From: CAVAWX01 sp963592385
GTDB taxonomy: Bacteria; Actinomycetota; Coriobacteriia; Coriobacteriales; QAMH01
DNA length: 37,604 bases
Reading direction: 5' to 3'
Assembly: GCA_963592385.1 (NCBI GenBank)
Contig: CAVAWX010000007.1
Coordinates: 1 to 37,604, forward strand
Shown here: piece by piece, positions 27,505 through 37,604 of the stretch
Layout: the number at the start of each line of letters is the position of its first letter
Numbering within the stretch: the stretch's first letter is position 1
Made by a program: the position numbers and the translations under genes
Notes under the pieces: model-generated
Seen by the model: only the letters and a program-made list of their open reading frames with translations
Databases searched by the model: none
What the model was told of the DNA's origin: nothing

Positions 27505-28983
27505 ATGGACGCCGGTTTCGCGATTTTGCTCGTATCCCTTGCCTCCGCGCTCTTCGCCCTCGTGGCGGCGATCGCGGCAATCGCCCTCGGGGCGCAGGTG
27601 AAGCGCCTCAAGTCCCACGACGGCACCGAAGCCGCCCTGGCCGACGCGCAAGAAAACATCGTCGGCAAAATCGAGGAGGACTCGCGGCTTTCCCAGGCCT
27701 TGGTGAAGGAGCGCTGCGATGCCCTCGACGCCGCCCTGTCCGCCGACAGCAGGAGGCTCGAGGAGAAGTTCGACGCCTCGCGCCGCGAAAACGCCGACAC
27801 GATGCGCACGAACAACGAGGCCGTGCACGGCGAGCTCGAGAAGATGCAGGCGACCGTCGGCGAGAAGCTCACGCAGCGCCTGGCCGAGCAGTCCCGCGAG
27901 CTGCGCGACCACCTCGACAAATTCGACACGCGCTTCGCCGGGTTCTCGAAGCAGATCCAGGGGTTCCAAGAGCAGATGACCCGGGGCCTAAGCGACGTGC
28001 AGGGCACGGTCGGCACCCAGCTGAAGGACATCCGCGAGGACAACAGCAAGCAGCTCGAGAAGATGCGCGAGACCGTCGACGAGAAGCTTTCCAAGACCTT
28101 GAACGAGCGCCTGAGCACGTCGTTTACCCGCGTGAGCGAGCAGCTGGAAGCCGTGCACAAGGGGCTGGGCGAGATGAAGAGCGTCGCCAAAGACGTCGGC
28201 GGCCTGAAGCGGGTGCTCTCCAACGTGAAGACGCGCGGCGTGCTGGGCGAGGTGCAGCTCGGCGCGATTCTGGGCGACATCCTCACCCCCGGCCAATACG
28301 AGGAGAACGTGGCGACCAAGCCCGACAGCCGCGACCGCGTCGAGTTCGCGGTCAAGATCCCCGTCGGGGACGACTTCATCTACCTGCCGATCGACGCGAA
28401 GTTCCCGGGCGACACCTACAGGTACTTGCAGGACGCGCTGGACTCAGGCGACAAAGACGCGATCGAAGCCGCGCGGAAAGCGCTGGTGAAGCGCATCGAA
28501 GAAGAGGCGAGCGACATCAGCAGCAAGTACATCTCCGTGCCGCAGACGACGAACTTCGCGATTTTGTTCCTGCCCTTCGAGGGGCTCTACGCCGAAGTCG
28601 TCAGCCGCCCCGGGCTGATCGAACGGCTGCAGCGCGACTACAAGGTCAACGTCGCCGGGCCGTCGACGATGGCGGCGATACTCAACAGCCTGCAGATGAG
28701 CTACCAGACGCTTGCCCTGCAAAAACGCGCCGACGAGATTGCGCAGATCCTGTCGGCGGTGAAGGCGGAGTTCCCCAAGTACCAAAAGGAGCTCGACAAG
28801 GCGCTCAGGCAGATCAACACGGCGGGCAAGACCGTGGAGGGGATCATCACCACGCGCACCAACGCCATCGAGCGCAAGCTCCGCAACGTGGCCGACATGG
28901 ACGACCCGCACGCCGCCGAGAAGCTGCTGGGCGTCGGCGAGGACGAGCCCATCGAGACCGCCGCCGTCGTCGACGACGCGTAA
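27505..28983 (+). CDS. rmuC: DNA recombination protein RmuC
   Basis: RmuC limits recombination at inverted repeats in E. coli and has a predicted restriction-nuclease-like fold. The 492-residue protein has an N-terminal membrane helix (residues about 4-30) and a long charged coiled coil (about 35-235). The conserved RmuC domain begins near KTRGVLGEVQLGAIL and continues with RVEFAVKIP, LPIDAKFPGDTY and NFAILFLPFEGLYAEV. A LQMSYQTLALQKR helix and an acidic tail follow. The ATG at 27505 has TTGGAGGTTT directly upstream; an upstream in-frame ATG at 27415 falls in the promoter region. An assembly gap begins five bases after the stop. Its position next to the 34-bp-period repeats invites a regulatory link. 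Confidence 0.93.
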   Translation: MDAGFAILLVSLASALFALVAAIAAIALGAQVKRLKSHDGTEAALADAQENIVGKIEEDSRLSQALVKERCDALDAALSADSRRLEEKFDASRRENADTMRTNNEAVHGELEKMQATVGEKLTQRLAEQSRELRDHLDKFDTRFAGFSKQIQGFQEQMTRGLSDVQGTVGTQLKDIREDNSKQLEKMRETVDEKLSKTLNERLSTSFTRVSEQLEAVHKGLGEMKSVAKDVGGLKRVLSNVKTRGVLGEVQLGAILGDILTPGQYEENVATKPDSRDRVEFAVKIPVGDDFIYLPIDAKFPGDTYRYLQDALDSGDKDAIEAARKALVKRIEEEASDISSKYISVPQTTNFAILFLPFEGLYAEVVSRPGLIERLQRDYKVNVAGPSTMAAILNSLQMSYQTLALQKRADEIAQILSAVKAEFPKYQKELDKALRQINTAGKTVEGIITTRTNAIERKLRNVADMDDPHAAEKLLGVGEDEPIETAAVVDDA

Positions 28984-28988
28984 GCCGG

Positions 28989-29116
28989 NNNNNNNNNNNN
29001 NNNNNNNNNNNNNNNNNNNNNNNNNNNNNNNNNNNNNNNNNNNNNNNNNNNNNNNNNNNNNNNNNNNNNNNNNNNNNNNNNNNNNNNNNNNNNNNNNNNN
29101 NNNNNNNNNNNNNNNN
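28989..29116. other. assembly gap (128 N)
   Basis: A run of 128 Ns lies between the convergent stops of rmuC and the radical SAM gene. The true content is unknown; a strong bidirectional terminator hairpin could explain the assembly break. Confidence 0.97.
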
Positions 29117-29118
29117 CC

Positions 29119-30495
29119 CTATGCGGCGCAGGCGGCGCAGTTCGTCTCGTCGCCGAAGAGCAGCTGCGCCTCCGGCCCGGACAGCGCGTCGCGTGCCTGG
29201 TCGCGCAGGTTGTTCATCCCGGAAAGGAACTGCCGGTACAGCACCAGCACGAGGTAGCGGCCGCGCTGCGTCAGCTCGAGGGCATCGCCGTCGCCCTCCC
29301 CGTCGCCGCCTTTACCATGCGCGCCCTTGCCGCCCACGAAGGCGCCGTGCGCGCGCATGTAGGCCATCTCCATGGGCAGGCCGGCCTCCACGCTGCAGCC
29401 GAACTCGCGCTTGAACTCGGCCTTGCTGAAATCCAGCTGGTAGAGCTTGCGCAGGAAGTGGTAGCGCATCAGATCGCGCGTGCCCATGACGCACTTGCCC
29501 ATGATGGACATGTGCCCGGCCTCGATGTGCGCGTTGTACTCCTCCAGGCTGAAGGTGTTCACGTAGACCGCGCCGTTCAGGTGCGAAATCGACCCGCTGC
29601 CGATGCCGGGGTACTCGTTGTAGGCCACCTGCATCTCCTCGGCGTGCAGCTCGCCGTGCCGCCGCCCCGCCTCGTCGAGCCTGTTGAAGGTCCACACCGT
29701 GTCGCGCCCGAAGCGCGGGTGCGCGCCGCCGGCCAGCGTGTCGTCGAGTATGCGGTAGAAGGCGAACTCGCGGTCGTAGTCCACCCGGCCCAGCGCCTCT
29801 TCCATCTTGCGCGTCGTGGCGGTGGAGACGTACAGCGGGCTGAACGTCACCTGCCGCGCCCCGCAGGCGATGATCTTCTCCAGGTCGCGCCGCAAGACCT
29901 CCTCGGTTTGGCTGGGGAAGTTGAAGATCATGTCCACGTTCAGCGAGTCGAAGTGCTCGGCCGCCGTCCCGATGCGCTCGAAGATCTCGTCGCCGCTGCC
30001 GTATTTCTTCAGCCGGTCCATCTGCGCGAGCAGCGCGTCGTCGAAGCTCTGCACGCCCACGCTCAAGCGCTGCACGCGGCCCTCGAGGCCCGACAGCCAC
30101 GGTTCCACGAGGTGGTTGGGGTTGGTCTCGACGCCCACTTCCTTCAAGTCGAAATGCGCGCGGGCCAAATCGATGGTCTCGCACAGCTCGTCGAGCAAGA
30201 TGGTGGGGGTGCCGCCGCCGAAGTAGAGCGACTCGAAGCGCCAGCCGCGTTCCGCGAGCATCATCATCTCGGCGCGCAGGTTCTTGAAATAGCGCCGCGC
30301 AAGGTCCTCGCGGTAGACGTAGCGGTTGAAACTGCAATAGGGGCAGAGCACCTGGCAGAAGGGAACATGCAGGTAGAGCATGTAGTTTTCGCCCTCGTGC
30401 GGGGCGGGGAAGAACTGCTCTTCGGTCGGGCGCAGGTCGAGGTGCGCTTTCGACATCCTCTTCACCACGTCGGTGAGGAAACGCTGTGCGAGCAA
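29119..30495 (-). CDS. radical SAM protein of the HemW/HutW (coproporphyrinogen-oxidase-like) group
   Basis: This 458-residue radical SAM enzyme binds a 4Fe-4S cluster through C47-X3-C51-X2-C54 (HVPFCQVLCPYCSFNRY). FGGGTPT and ETNPN then contact S-adenosylmethionine, and QSFDD follows. The C-terminal half contains the HemW-like end (YHFLRKLYQLDF). The group includes the heme chaperone HemW, the oxygen-independent coproporphyrinogen oxidase HemN and the heme-degrading ChuW/HutW. The PFxxCxxxCPYCxF spacing excludes nothing among these. The start is uncertain. TTG at 30493-30495 has GGAGGG seven bases upstream and a -10 (TATATT) further up; the ATG at 30454-30456 has no spaced site. The stop lies two bases from the assembly gap, so the 3' context is missing. 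No heme transport or synthesis genes are adjacent. Confidence 0.82.
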   Translation of the reverse strand: MLAQRFLTDVVKRMSKAHLDLRPTEEQFFPAPHEGENYMLYLHVPFCQVLCPYCSFNRYVYREDLARRYFKNLRAEMMMLAERGWRFESLYFGGGTPTILLDELCETIDLARAHFDLKEVGVETNPNHLVEPWLSGLEGRVQRLSVGVQSFDDALLAQMDRLKKYGSGDEIFERIGTAAEHFDSLNVDMIFNFPSQTEEVLRRDLEKIIACGARQVTFSPLYVSTATTRKMEEALGRVDYDREFAFYRILDDTLAGGAHPRFGRDTVWTFNRLDEAGRRHGELHAEEMQVAYNEYPGIGSGSISHLNGAVYVNTFSLEEYNAHIEAGHMSIMGKCVMGTRDLMRYHFLRKLYQLDFSKAEFKREFGCSVEAGLPMEMAYMRAHGAFVGGKGAHGKGGDGEGDGDALELTQRGRYLVLVLYRQFLSGMNNLRDQARDALSGPEAQLLFGDETNCAACAA

Positions 30496-30521
30496 AGGGC
30501 CGCCCTCCAAATGTGCACGGG

Positions 30522-30527
30522 AATATA
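30522..30527 (-). promoter_or_regulatory. -10 element for the radical SAM gene
   Basis: The minus strand reads TATATT, 27 bases before the proposed TTG start. This makes the TTG start more likely than longer open extensions. No -35 is seen. Confidence 0.35.
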
Positions 30528-30635
30528 GCGCGAGGCATACTAGCAGCACTTGCGCCTCTTGTGTTTTGCAACGAGATAAAAGCGCGGAAAGTGCGCGGGA
30601 TGGTGAACGGGGCGCGCCGCCTTCGCTTCGCCCGC

Positions 30636-31040
30636 TCAATCGGCAAACAGCAGGGCCTCCGCGCCGCCCGGCTGCGGGTCGGCCGTCTCCACCGCGCCGT
30701 CCGCGCCGCGCCGATAGGGCACATACCCGCTCCATGCGTGCTCCATGCCGCGCTCGGCGAACTCGAAGAGCAACGCCGCGAACCCCGCGCACGTCCCGTC
30801 TTCCTGGACCACGCCGTCGTAGAGCAGCGCATAGCGCGTGCACGCCTGCCCCAGCTCTGCGACCTGCGCACATGCCGCCCGATAGCAGCCGTCGGGCGTG
30901 TCGTCGGAAAAGAGGTAGAGGCGCTCGCTGCAGTCGGCGGCCAACATCACGGGCAGGGTGTCGCCCGCCTCCATCATGTCGATGGCGGTCTCGATCAAAG
31001 CGACCGACAGCCGGTCGAGCTCTTCGGATATCTGCGCCAT
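30636..31040 (-). CDS. conserved-looking small protein of unknown function
   Basis: This is a 134-residue acidic, soluble protein. A helical N terminus (EELDRLSVALIETAIDMMEAGD) is followed by a strand-rich, Cys-containing region (VMLAADCSERLYLFSDDTPD), a helix with ACAQVAELGQA, the strand YALLYDGVV and a C-terminal segment. I recognise no family. The ATG at 31038-31040 has a clear GAGGAGG upstream; the longer frame from 31088 lacks one. It sits upstream of the radical SAM gene on the same strand with 140 bases between, and diverges from typA. Confidence 0.65.
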   Translation of the reverse strand: MAQISEELDRLSVALIETAIDMMEAGDTLPVMLAADCSERLYLFSDDTPDGCYRAACAQVAELGQACTRYALLYDGVVQEDGTCAGFAALLFEFAERGMEHAWSGYVPYRRGADGAVETADPQPGGAEALLFAD

Positions 31041-31253
31041 GTCCCGCGCCTCCTCGTTGCGTGTCCGTTCTCGCGCCGCGCGTTTCATCTGCGCTGCGCC
31101 TTGCCTTCGCGGCGCGCGCCTTTATTGGGCCGCCGCATCCGCACCGCCCGCTTCACCCGCCGCGCGTTTCACCCATGCGCGCCGCGTCTTCGTGGCGAGT
31201 ATCTGATTTTACGCTATGGCGCCCGCCCGCGACGGCGAAGTCCCTCGCGCGCG

Positions 31254-31262
31254 TGGTATCGT
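31254..31262 (+). promoter_or_regulatory. extended -10 promoter for typA
   Basis: TGGTATCGT is a TGn-extended -10 (TATCGT at 31257-31262), about 45 bases before the typA ATG. TATACG immediately after is an alternative. Confidence 0.3.
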
Positions 31263-31306
31263 ATACGGCTGTTTGTTTTACGAGTGAAAGAGGAAAACGC
31301 GCCGCC

Positions 31307-33130
<1,824 letters not shown>

Positions 33131-33243
33131 GCGCGGCGCGAGGCCGGGCAAAAGCCGGCGGCCGTCCGCAAAAAGGGCGCGTGAAGGCTGCGGTGCGGCG
33201 CATGAGGGCCGCGGCGCGGCGCGAAAAAGAGGAGGTGGCGCAC

Positions 33244-34023
33244 ATGGCGAAGGAGCTTTTGAACCTGCACGAGGCCGAGGTGCGCATCGACGGGCGGACC
33301 ATTTTGTCCGTGCCCGAGTTTTCCATCGAGGAAGGCGAGCGCCTGGTCGTCTTGGGGCCCAACGGCTCGGGCAAGTCCACGCTCATCAAGATGCTCACGC
33401 GCGAGCTGCAACCCGTGTGGAAAGAGGAGCCGCCGCTGCTGTTCCGCGGCAGCCGCAACACCTCGCTCGAGGAGATAAACCAGGTCATCGGCGTGGTGTC
33501 GACGAGCATCGAGGAGCGCATGGTCGTGCACCGCAGCGCGCTCGACATCGTGCTGGGCGGCTATTTCGGCAGCGTGGGCGTGCCGTTTCGCCGCGCGGTC
33601 ACGCCCGAGCAGGACAAGGCCGCCCGCCAGATCCTGCGCGACATGGGGCTGGCGAGCCTGGCGACGCGCGACATGAAGACGCTGTCCACCGGGCAGATGC
33701 GCCGCGTGCTGATCGCGCGGGCGCTGGTGAACGCCCCCGAGGTGATCGTCTTCGACGAGCCGTGCACGGGGTTGGACGTGGCGGCGAAGTGGGACCTGCG
33801 CGAGACGCTGTCGGCGCTGGGACGCGCGGGCCGCACGATGATGCTCGTCACGCACGACGTGGCCGACATCGTGCCCGAGTTCGACCGCGTCGTCGTCTTG
33901 CGCGAGGGCAAGATCATCGCCGACGGGCCCAAGGACGAGGTGCTGACGACGTCCATGCTGCGGCGGCTGTTCGGCGTGCCCGTCACACTCTACGAGACCG
34001 AGGGGCGCTACCACCTGCAATAG
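33244..34023 (+). CDS. stand-alone ABC ATP-binding protein (ModF/YlmA-like)
   Basis: This is a single ABC ATPase domain of 259 residues without a permease gene nearby. It has Walker A GPNGSGKST, a diverged signature LSTGQMRR, Walker B VIVFDEPCTGLD and the H-loop THD. The overall style (a leading EAEVRIDGRTIL strand, RELQPVWKEEPP, SLEEINQVIGVVS) resembles YlmA/ModF-type soluble ABC proteins rather than canonical importers. The start is ATG with a strong GAGGAGGTG. It may pair with a distant permease or act as a soluble translation- or repair-related ATPase. It lies between typA and clpC. Confidence 0.85.
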   Translation: MAKELLNLHEAEVRIDGRTILSVPEFSIEEGERLVVLGPNGSGKSTLIKMLTRELQPVWKEEPPLLFRGSRNTSLEEINQVIGVVSTSIEERMVVHRSALDIVLGGYFGSVGVPFRRAVTPEQDKAARQILRDMGLASLATRDMKTLSTGQMRRVLIARALVNAPEVIVFDEPCTGLDVAAKWDLRETLSALGRAGRTMMLVTHDVADIVPEFDRVVVLREGKIIADGPKDEVLTTSMLRRLFGVPVTLYETEGRYHLQ

Positions 34024-34025
34024 GG

Positions 34026-34062
34026 GCGGCGGCCGCGTGCGGGCGCGGCGGCCGCGTGCGGG
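34026..34062. repeat. 18-bp direct repeat, 19-bp period
   Basis: GCGGCGGCCGCGTGCGGG occurs at 34026-34043 and 34045-34062, directly after the ABC ATPase stop. The next bases contain TTGGGCGCGGCG twice as well. This is probably slippage in GC-rich intergenic DNA. Confidence 0.8.
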
Positions 34063-34174
34063 GCTGCGCGCTTGGGCGCGGCGTTGGGCGCGGCGGTGTC
34101 GGGTAAACATCCGCGCGTTGCACGTGCGCGAACGTCCCGTTGTCGAGCCGTCACCTATTTTTCGCGCACTCGTC

Positions 34175-34180
34175 TATACT
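34175..34180 (+). promoter_or_regulatory. -10 element for clpC
   Basis: TATACT lies 59 bases before the clpC ATG in a locally AT-richer stretch. The related CTATACTCG (34174-34182) and CTACACTCG (34189-34197) form a short direct repeat across it. No CtsR heptad repeat and no CIRCE element is seen. Confidence 0.4.
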
Positions 34181-34239
34181 CGGTTACCTACACTCGCTTG
34201 ACGCGGCTTTCACGACTGCAACGAGAGGAGCCGAAGCAT

Positions 34240-36732
34240 ATGTTCGAGAAATTCACCGACAAGGCGCGACGCGTGCTCGTGCTCGCGCAGGAAGAGGCGC
34301 GCGAGCTGAACCAGCCCTACGTGGGCACGGAGCATCTGCTGCTCGGCCTGATCCGCGAGGGCGAGGGCATCGCCGCACGCGCCTTGCGCGAGCTCAACGT
34401 CAGCTACAACGCCTGCATCGAGCAGATAAAGACCATCAACGACGCCGAGATGCCGGCCGCCGCCGGGCACATCCCCTTCACCCCGCGCGCCAAATGCGTG
34501 CTCGAAGACGCCCTGCGCGAGACGCTGCAGCTCGGCCAGAACTACATCTCGACCGAGCATCTGCTGCTGGGCATCGTGCGCGAGGGCAAAGGCGTGGGCA
34601 TGCAGGCGCTCGTGCAGCTGGGCGTGGACGGCGACGCGGTGCGCGAGAAGGTGAAGGAGCTGTTGAAGAACACGCCGACTCCCGTGCCCGCAGGGCCGGT
34701 GGGCTGCCCGAACTTCGGCGGGCCGCAGATGGGCCGCTCCGCGCTGAAGGAGTTCGGCATCGACTTGACGCAACGCGCGAAAAACGGCGAGCTCGACCCG
34801 GTGATCGGGCGCGAGCGCGAGACCGAGCGCGTGATGCAGATCCTGTCGCGGCGCACGAAGAACAACCCGCTGCTGATCGGCGAGCCGGGCGTGGGCAAGA
34901 CCGCCGTGGTCGAGGGGCTGGCACAGCTCGTGGCCGACGGGCAGGTGCCCGACATCCTGCGCGACAAGCGCGTCGTCACCCTCGACGTCTCTGCGCTCGT
35001 GGCCGGCTCGAAGTACCGCGGCGAGTTCGAGGACCGCCTGAAGGCCGTGGTGAAGGAGGTCAAGGACGCAGGCGACGTGATCTTGTTCATCGACGAGATC
35101 CACACCCTCATAGGCGCAGGCTCGGCGGAAGGCTCGATCGACGCGGCCGCCATCCTGAAGCCGCCGCTGTCGCGCGGCGAGATGCAGGCCATCGGCGCGA
35201 CGACCACCGACGAGTTCCGCAAGTACTTCGAGCGCGACTCGGCGCTCGCGCGGCGCTTCCAGACGGTCACGGTCGAAGAGCCCGACGTCGAGCAGACCGT
35301 CACCATACTCGAGGGCCTGAGCGACAAGTACGAGGCGCACCACCGCGTTCACTACACGCACGACGCGCTGCAGTCGGCGGCCAAGATGGCGAACCGCTAC
35401 GTGCAGGACCGTTTCCTGCCCGACAAGGCCATCGACCTGCTCGACGAGGCCGGCGCGCGCATGCGCATCAAGAACATGACGGTGCCCAAGGACATCGCGC
35501 AGATATCGGACAAGCTGAAGAAGGTGCGCGAGCAAAAGGACGGCGCCATCGGCGGGCAGGACTTCGAGCGGGCCGCCCAGCTGCGCGACAAGGAGAAGGC
35601 GCTGATCAAGGAGCGCACGGAGCTGGAGAACAAGTGGCGCGAGGAGGCGGCGCTCAACGTCGCGACCATCGGCGAGGACGAGATCGCCGACGTGGTGAGC
35701 GCGGCCACGGGCGTGCCGGTGTCGAATTTGACGGAAGAGGAGACGAAGAAGCTGCTGCGCATGGAAGACGCGCTGCACGAGCGGGTCGTCGGCCAAGACG
35801 AGGCCGTGACCGCCGTCTCGAAGGCCATACGGCGCGGGCGCGCGGGGCTGAAGGACCCGAACCGCCCCACCGGCTCGTTCATCTTCCTGGGGCCGTCCGG
35901 CGTGGGCAAGACCGAGCTGTCGAAGGCGCTGGCGGCGTTTCTGTTCGGCAACGAGGACGCGCTCATCAGCGTGGACATGTCCGAGTACATGGAAAAACAC
36001 GCGGTCAGCCGCATGATCGGCTCGCCGCCGGGCTACGTCGGCCACGACGAGGGCGGCCAGCTGACGAAGGCGGTGCGCCAGAAGCCCTACAGCGTCGTGC
36101 TCTTCGACGAGATTGAAAAGGCGCACCCGGACGTCTTCAACGTGCTGCTCCAAGTGCTCGAAGAGGGGCACTTGACCGACGCGCAGGGCCGCAAGGTCGA
36201 TTTCCGCAACACGGTCGTCATCATGACCTCGAACGTGGGCGCGCGCGAGATCGTGCGCGAGAGCTCGCTGGGATTTGGCACGACGAACTCCGGCGGATTG
36301 ACGCAAAAAGAGATAGAGAAGTCCGTCATGGCCGAGCTGAAGAAGCTCTTCCGCCCCGAGTTTTTGAACCGCGTGGACGAGACCATCGTGTTCAAGAGCC
36401 TGGGCGCGGCCGAGATCGCGCAGATCATCGACCTGATGGTGGCCGAGCTGCGCGGACGTCTGGCCGCCCGCGGCATCGGCCTCGAGCTGACGGACGCCGC
36501 GCGCACCTTCATCGCCAAGGAGGGCACCGACACCCAGTACGGCGCCCGCCCGCTGCGCCGCGCGATCCAGCGCCTGATCGAAGACCCCATCTCCGAGGAG
36601 ATCTTGGAGGGCAAATGGGGCGAGGGCTCTGCGATTCTCGTGGACCACGTGGGCGACGAGCTGATTTTCGCCCCGACCGCCCCCAAAGCCCCCGAGCTGC
36701 CCGAAAGCAAGGCACCGCTTGCGCTACCATAG
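34240..36732 (+). CDS. clpC: ATP-dependent Clp protease ATP-binding subunit ClpC
   Basis: ClpC is a Hsp100 unfoldase that feeds substrates to ClpP. The protein has 830 residues. The N domain (1-145) contains two YVGTEHLLLGLIREG-type repeats. AAA domain 1 has Walker A GEPGVGKT (214-221). The middle region carries the UVR-type DFERAAQLRDKEKALIKE helix that marks ClpC against ClpA/B. AAA domain 2 has Walker A GPSGVGKT (551-558) and Walker B VVLFDEIEKAHPD. Domain 2 also contains the C-terminal D2-small domain with GARPLRRAIQRLIEDP. The start is ATG with GAGAGGAG upstream. ispD follows after 36 bases. ClpP and McsAB genes are not in the window. Confidence 0.97.
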   Translation: MFEKFTDKARRVLVLAQEEARELNQPYVGTEHLLLGLIREGEGIAARALRELNVSYNACIEQIKTINDAEMPAAAGHIPFTPRAKCVLEDALRETLQLGQNYISTEHLLLGIVREGKGVGMQALVQLGVDGDAVREKVKELLKNTPTPVPAGPVGCPNFGGPQMGRSALKEFGIDLTQRAKNGELDPVIGRERETERVMQILSRRTKNNPLLIGEPGVGKTAVVEGLAQLVADGQVPDILRDKRVVTLDVSALVAGSKYRGEFEDRLKAVVKEVKDAGDVILFIDEIHTLIGAGSAEGSIDAAAILKPPLSRGEMQAIGATTTDEFRKYFERDSALARRFQTVTVEEPDVEQTVTILEGLSDKYEAHHRVHYTHDALQSAAKMANRYVQDRFLPDKAIDLLDEAGARMRIKNMTVPKDIAQISDKLKKVREQKDGAIGGQDFERAAQLRDKEKALIKERTELENKWREEAALNVATIGEDEIADVVSAATGVPVSNLTEEETKKLLRMEDALHERVVGQDEAVTAVSKAIRRGRAGLKDPNRPTGSFIFLGPSGVGKTELSKALAAFLFGNEDALISVDMSEYMEKHAVSRMIGSPPGYVGHDEGGQLTKAVRQKPYSVVLFDEIEKAHPDVFNVLLQVLEEGHLTDAQGRKVDFRNTVVIMTSNVGAREIVRESSLGFGTTNSGGLTQKEIEKSVMAELKKLFRPEFLNRVDETIVFKSLGAAEIAQIIDLMVAELRGRLAARGIGLELTDAARTFIAKEGTDTQYGARPLRRAIQRLIEDPISEEILEGKWGEGSAILVDHVGDELIFAPTAPKAPELPESKAPLALP

Positions 36733-36768
36733 CCCCACGGTTTTCACGAGAAGAAACGAGGTGGGGGC

Positions 36769-37604
36769 ATGGGCGACGAGCTTGACGGTTCGAGGCGCGG
36801 GGCAGATCCTGTGGCGGGGCCGGACGCCCTCACGCCCGAGCAGGTCGAGGAGTTCCTCGACGAGATAAACTCCTTCGCCCGCACCCTGGGCACGCACGAG
36901 GGGCGCGTGTCGGCGCATCCGTCGACGGCCGCCGTCGTCGTGGCGGGCGGCAGCGGCGAGCGCTTCGGCAACCTCGGCGGCAAGCAGCTGTTCGAGCTGC
37001 TGGGCAAGCCCATGCTCACGTGGTCGCTCGAGGCCTTCGACGCGGTGGCCGACGTGGGGCTGATCGTGGTCGTGTGCCCCGAGGAGCGTTGCACCGAGTA
37101 CCGCGAGAAGGCGGTGGAGCCCTTCGAGTTCGCCACGCCCATCGAGTTCGCGCCCGCCGGCGAGATCCGCCAGGAGTCGGCCATGAACGGCGTGGACGCG
37201 GTGCCGACCGACTACGACGTCATCGCCGTGCACGACGGCGCGCGCCCGCTCGTCACCGCCGATATCGTCACGCACGCCATCAGCATGTTGAAGGGCAACC
37301 TCGACGCCGACGGCATCGTGGTGGGGCATCCGAGCATCGACACCTTGAAAGTGGTGAACGAGCACGCCATCGCCGGCACGCCGGACCGCAGCATGTTTTG
37401 GATCGCGCAGACCCCGCAGGTGTTCCGCAGCGACATATGCCGCCGCGCGTACTCGACGGCCATGTTCGAGGGCTTCGTCGGCACGGACGACTCGTCGCTG
37501 GTCGAGCGCATGGGCGGGCACGTGATGATGCTCGACGGCCCGCGTGACAACATCAAGCTGACGGTGCCGGAAGACATAGGGCCGGTGGTCGCGGCGCTGG
37601 CAAA
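36769..37604 (+). CDS. ispD: 2-C-methyl-D-erythritol 4-phosphate cytidylyltransferase, 3'-truncated by the window end
   Basis: IspD makes CDP-methylerythritol, the third step of the MEP isoprenoid pathway. The frame is open to the last base, so at least 278 residues are present and the stop is missing. The CTP-binding glycine-rich loop AAVVVAGGSGERFG starts at about residue 54, followed by KQLFELLGKPM. The VHDGARPLV, QTPQVFR and GTDDSSLVE motifs, and KLTVPED near the end, complete the family set. The start is ATG with GAGGTGGGGG upstream. The first 50 residues are an acidic, helical extension (PEQVEEFLDEINSFARTLG) not found in typical IspD (about 230 residues). An IspDF fusion cannot be excluded because the 3' end is cut. 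It lies 36 bases after clpC and may share its transcript. Confidence 0.93.
   Translation, partial: MGDELDGSRRGADPVAGPDALTPEQVEEFLDEINSFARTLGTHEGRVSAHPSTAAVVVAGGSGERFGNLGGKQLFELLGKPMLTWSLEAFDAVADVGLIVVVCPEERCTEYREKAVEPFEFATPIEFAPAGEIRQESAMNGVDAVPTDYDVIAVHDGARPLVTADIVTHAISMLKGNLDADGIVVGHPSIDTLKVVNEHAIAGTPDRSMFWIAQTPQVFRSDICRRAYSTAMFEGFVGTDDSSLVERMGGHVMMLDGPRDNIKLTVPEDIGPVVAALA

Noticed and set aside
34130..34239. CtsR or HrcA operator before clpC
   Set aside because: Neither the CtsR heptad repeat nor the CIRCE inverted repeat is present; only a short CTAYACTCG direct repeat was seen.

Overview
The window is very GC-rich, densely coded and without mobile elements. Gene content and style suggest a high-GC anaerobic actinobacterium of class Coriobacteriia (Eggerthella-like). 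The grounds are split transketolase subunits, a prfB with no programmed frameshift, ftsE-ftsX and eno-divIC blocks, ClpC, MEP-pathway IspD, and GTG/TTG starts. The taxonomic call is inference; no marker was searched. Two runs of N (1024-1033 and 28989-29116) show that this is a scaffolded draft assembly.

Region 1 (1-7.5 kb, minus strand): a MetE C-terminal-like methyltransferase interrupted by a gap, a membrane-anchored family 2 glycosyltransferase, a DinG-type Fe-S helicase fused to a DEDD exonuclease, 2-isopropylmalate synthase (leuA) and tRNA-Leu(CAG). Region 2 (7.5-9.9 kb, plus): citrate synthase and a HEAT-like acidic protein.

Region 3 (9.9-15.8 kb) is the accessory-looking part. It holds a small ribbon-helix-helix-like protein, a divergent receiver-like protein with a collagen-like tail and a small XRE regulator. 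Next comes about 930 bp with no credible gene, which carries a strong promoter containing a LexA/SOS box and two 116-bp tandem repeats. It ends with a two-gene unit: a basic single-pass membrane protein and an 898-residue ATPase/BTAD transcriptional regulator, closed by a terminator.

Region 4 (15.8-26.4 kb, plus) is housekeeping: secA, prfB, two transketolase genes, ftsE, ftsX, eno, a DivIC/FtsB-like division gene and tRNA-Leu(TAA). Protein export, translation termination, pentose-phosphate metabolism, glycolysis and division sit together. Region 5 (26.4-31 kb): an ADP-ribosylglycohydrolase, three 20-bp repeats at exact 34-bp spacing, rmuC, the 128-N gap, and on the minus strand a HemW/HutW-like radical SAM protein and an unknown small protein. 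Region 6 (31.2 kb to end, plus): typA/bipA, a stand-alone ABC ATPase, clpC and a 3'-truncated ispD.

The most interesting signals are the SOS promoter with no obvious target gene followed by tandem repeats, the 34-bp-period repeat array before rmuC, a 62/63 identical in-frame duplication inside a transketolase subunit, and a release factor 2 with SPT where SPF is expected. Tandem duplications of several unit sizes recur across the window.
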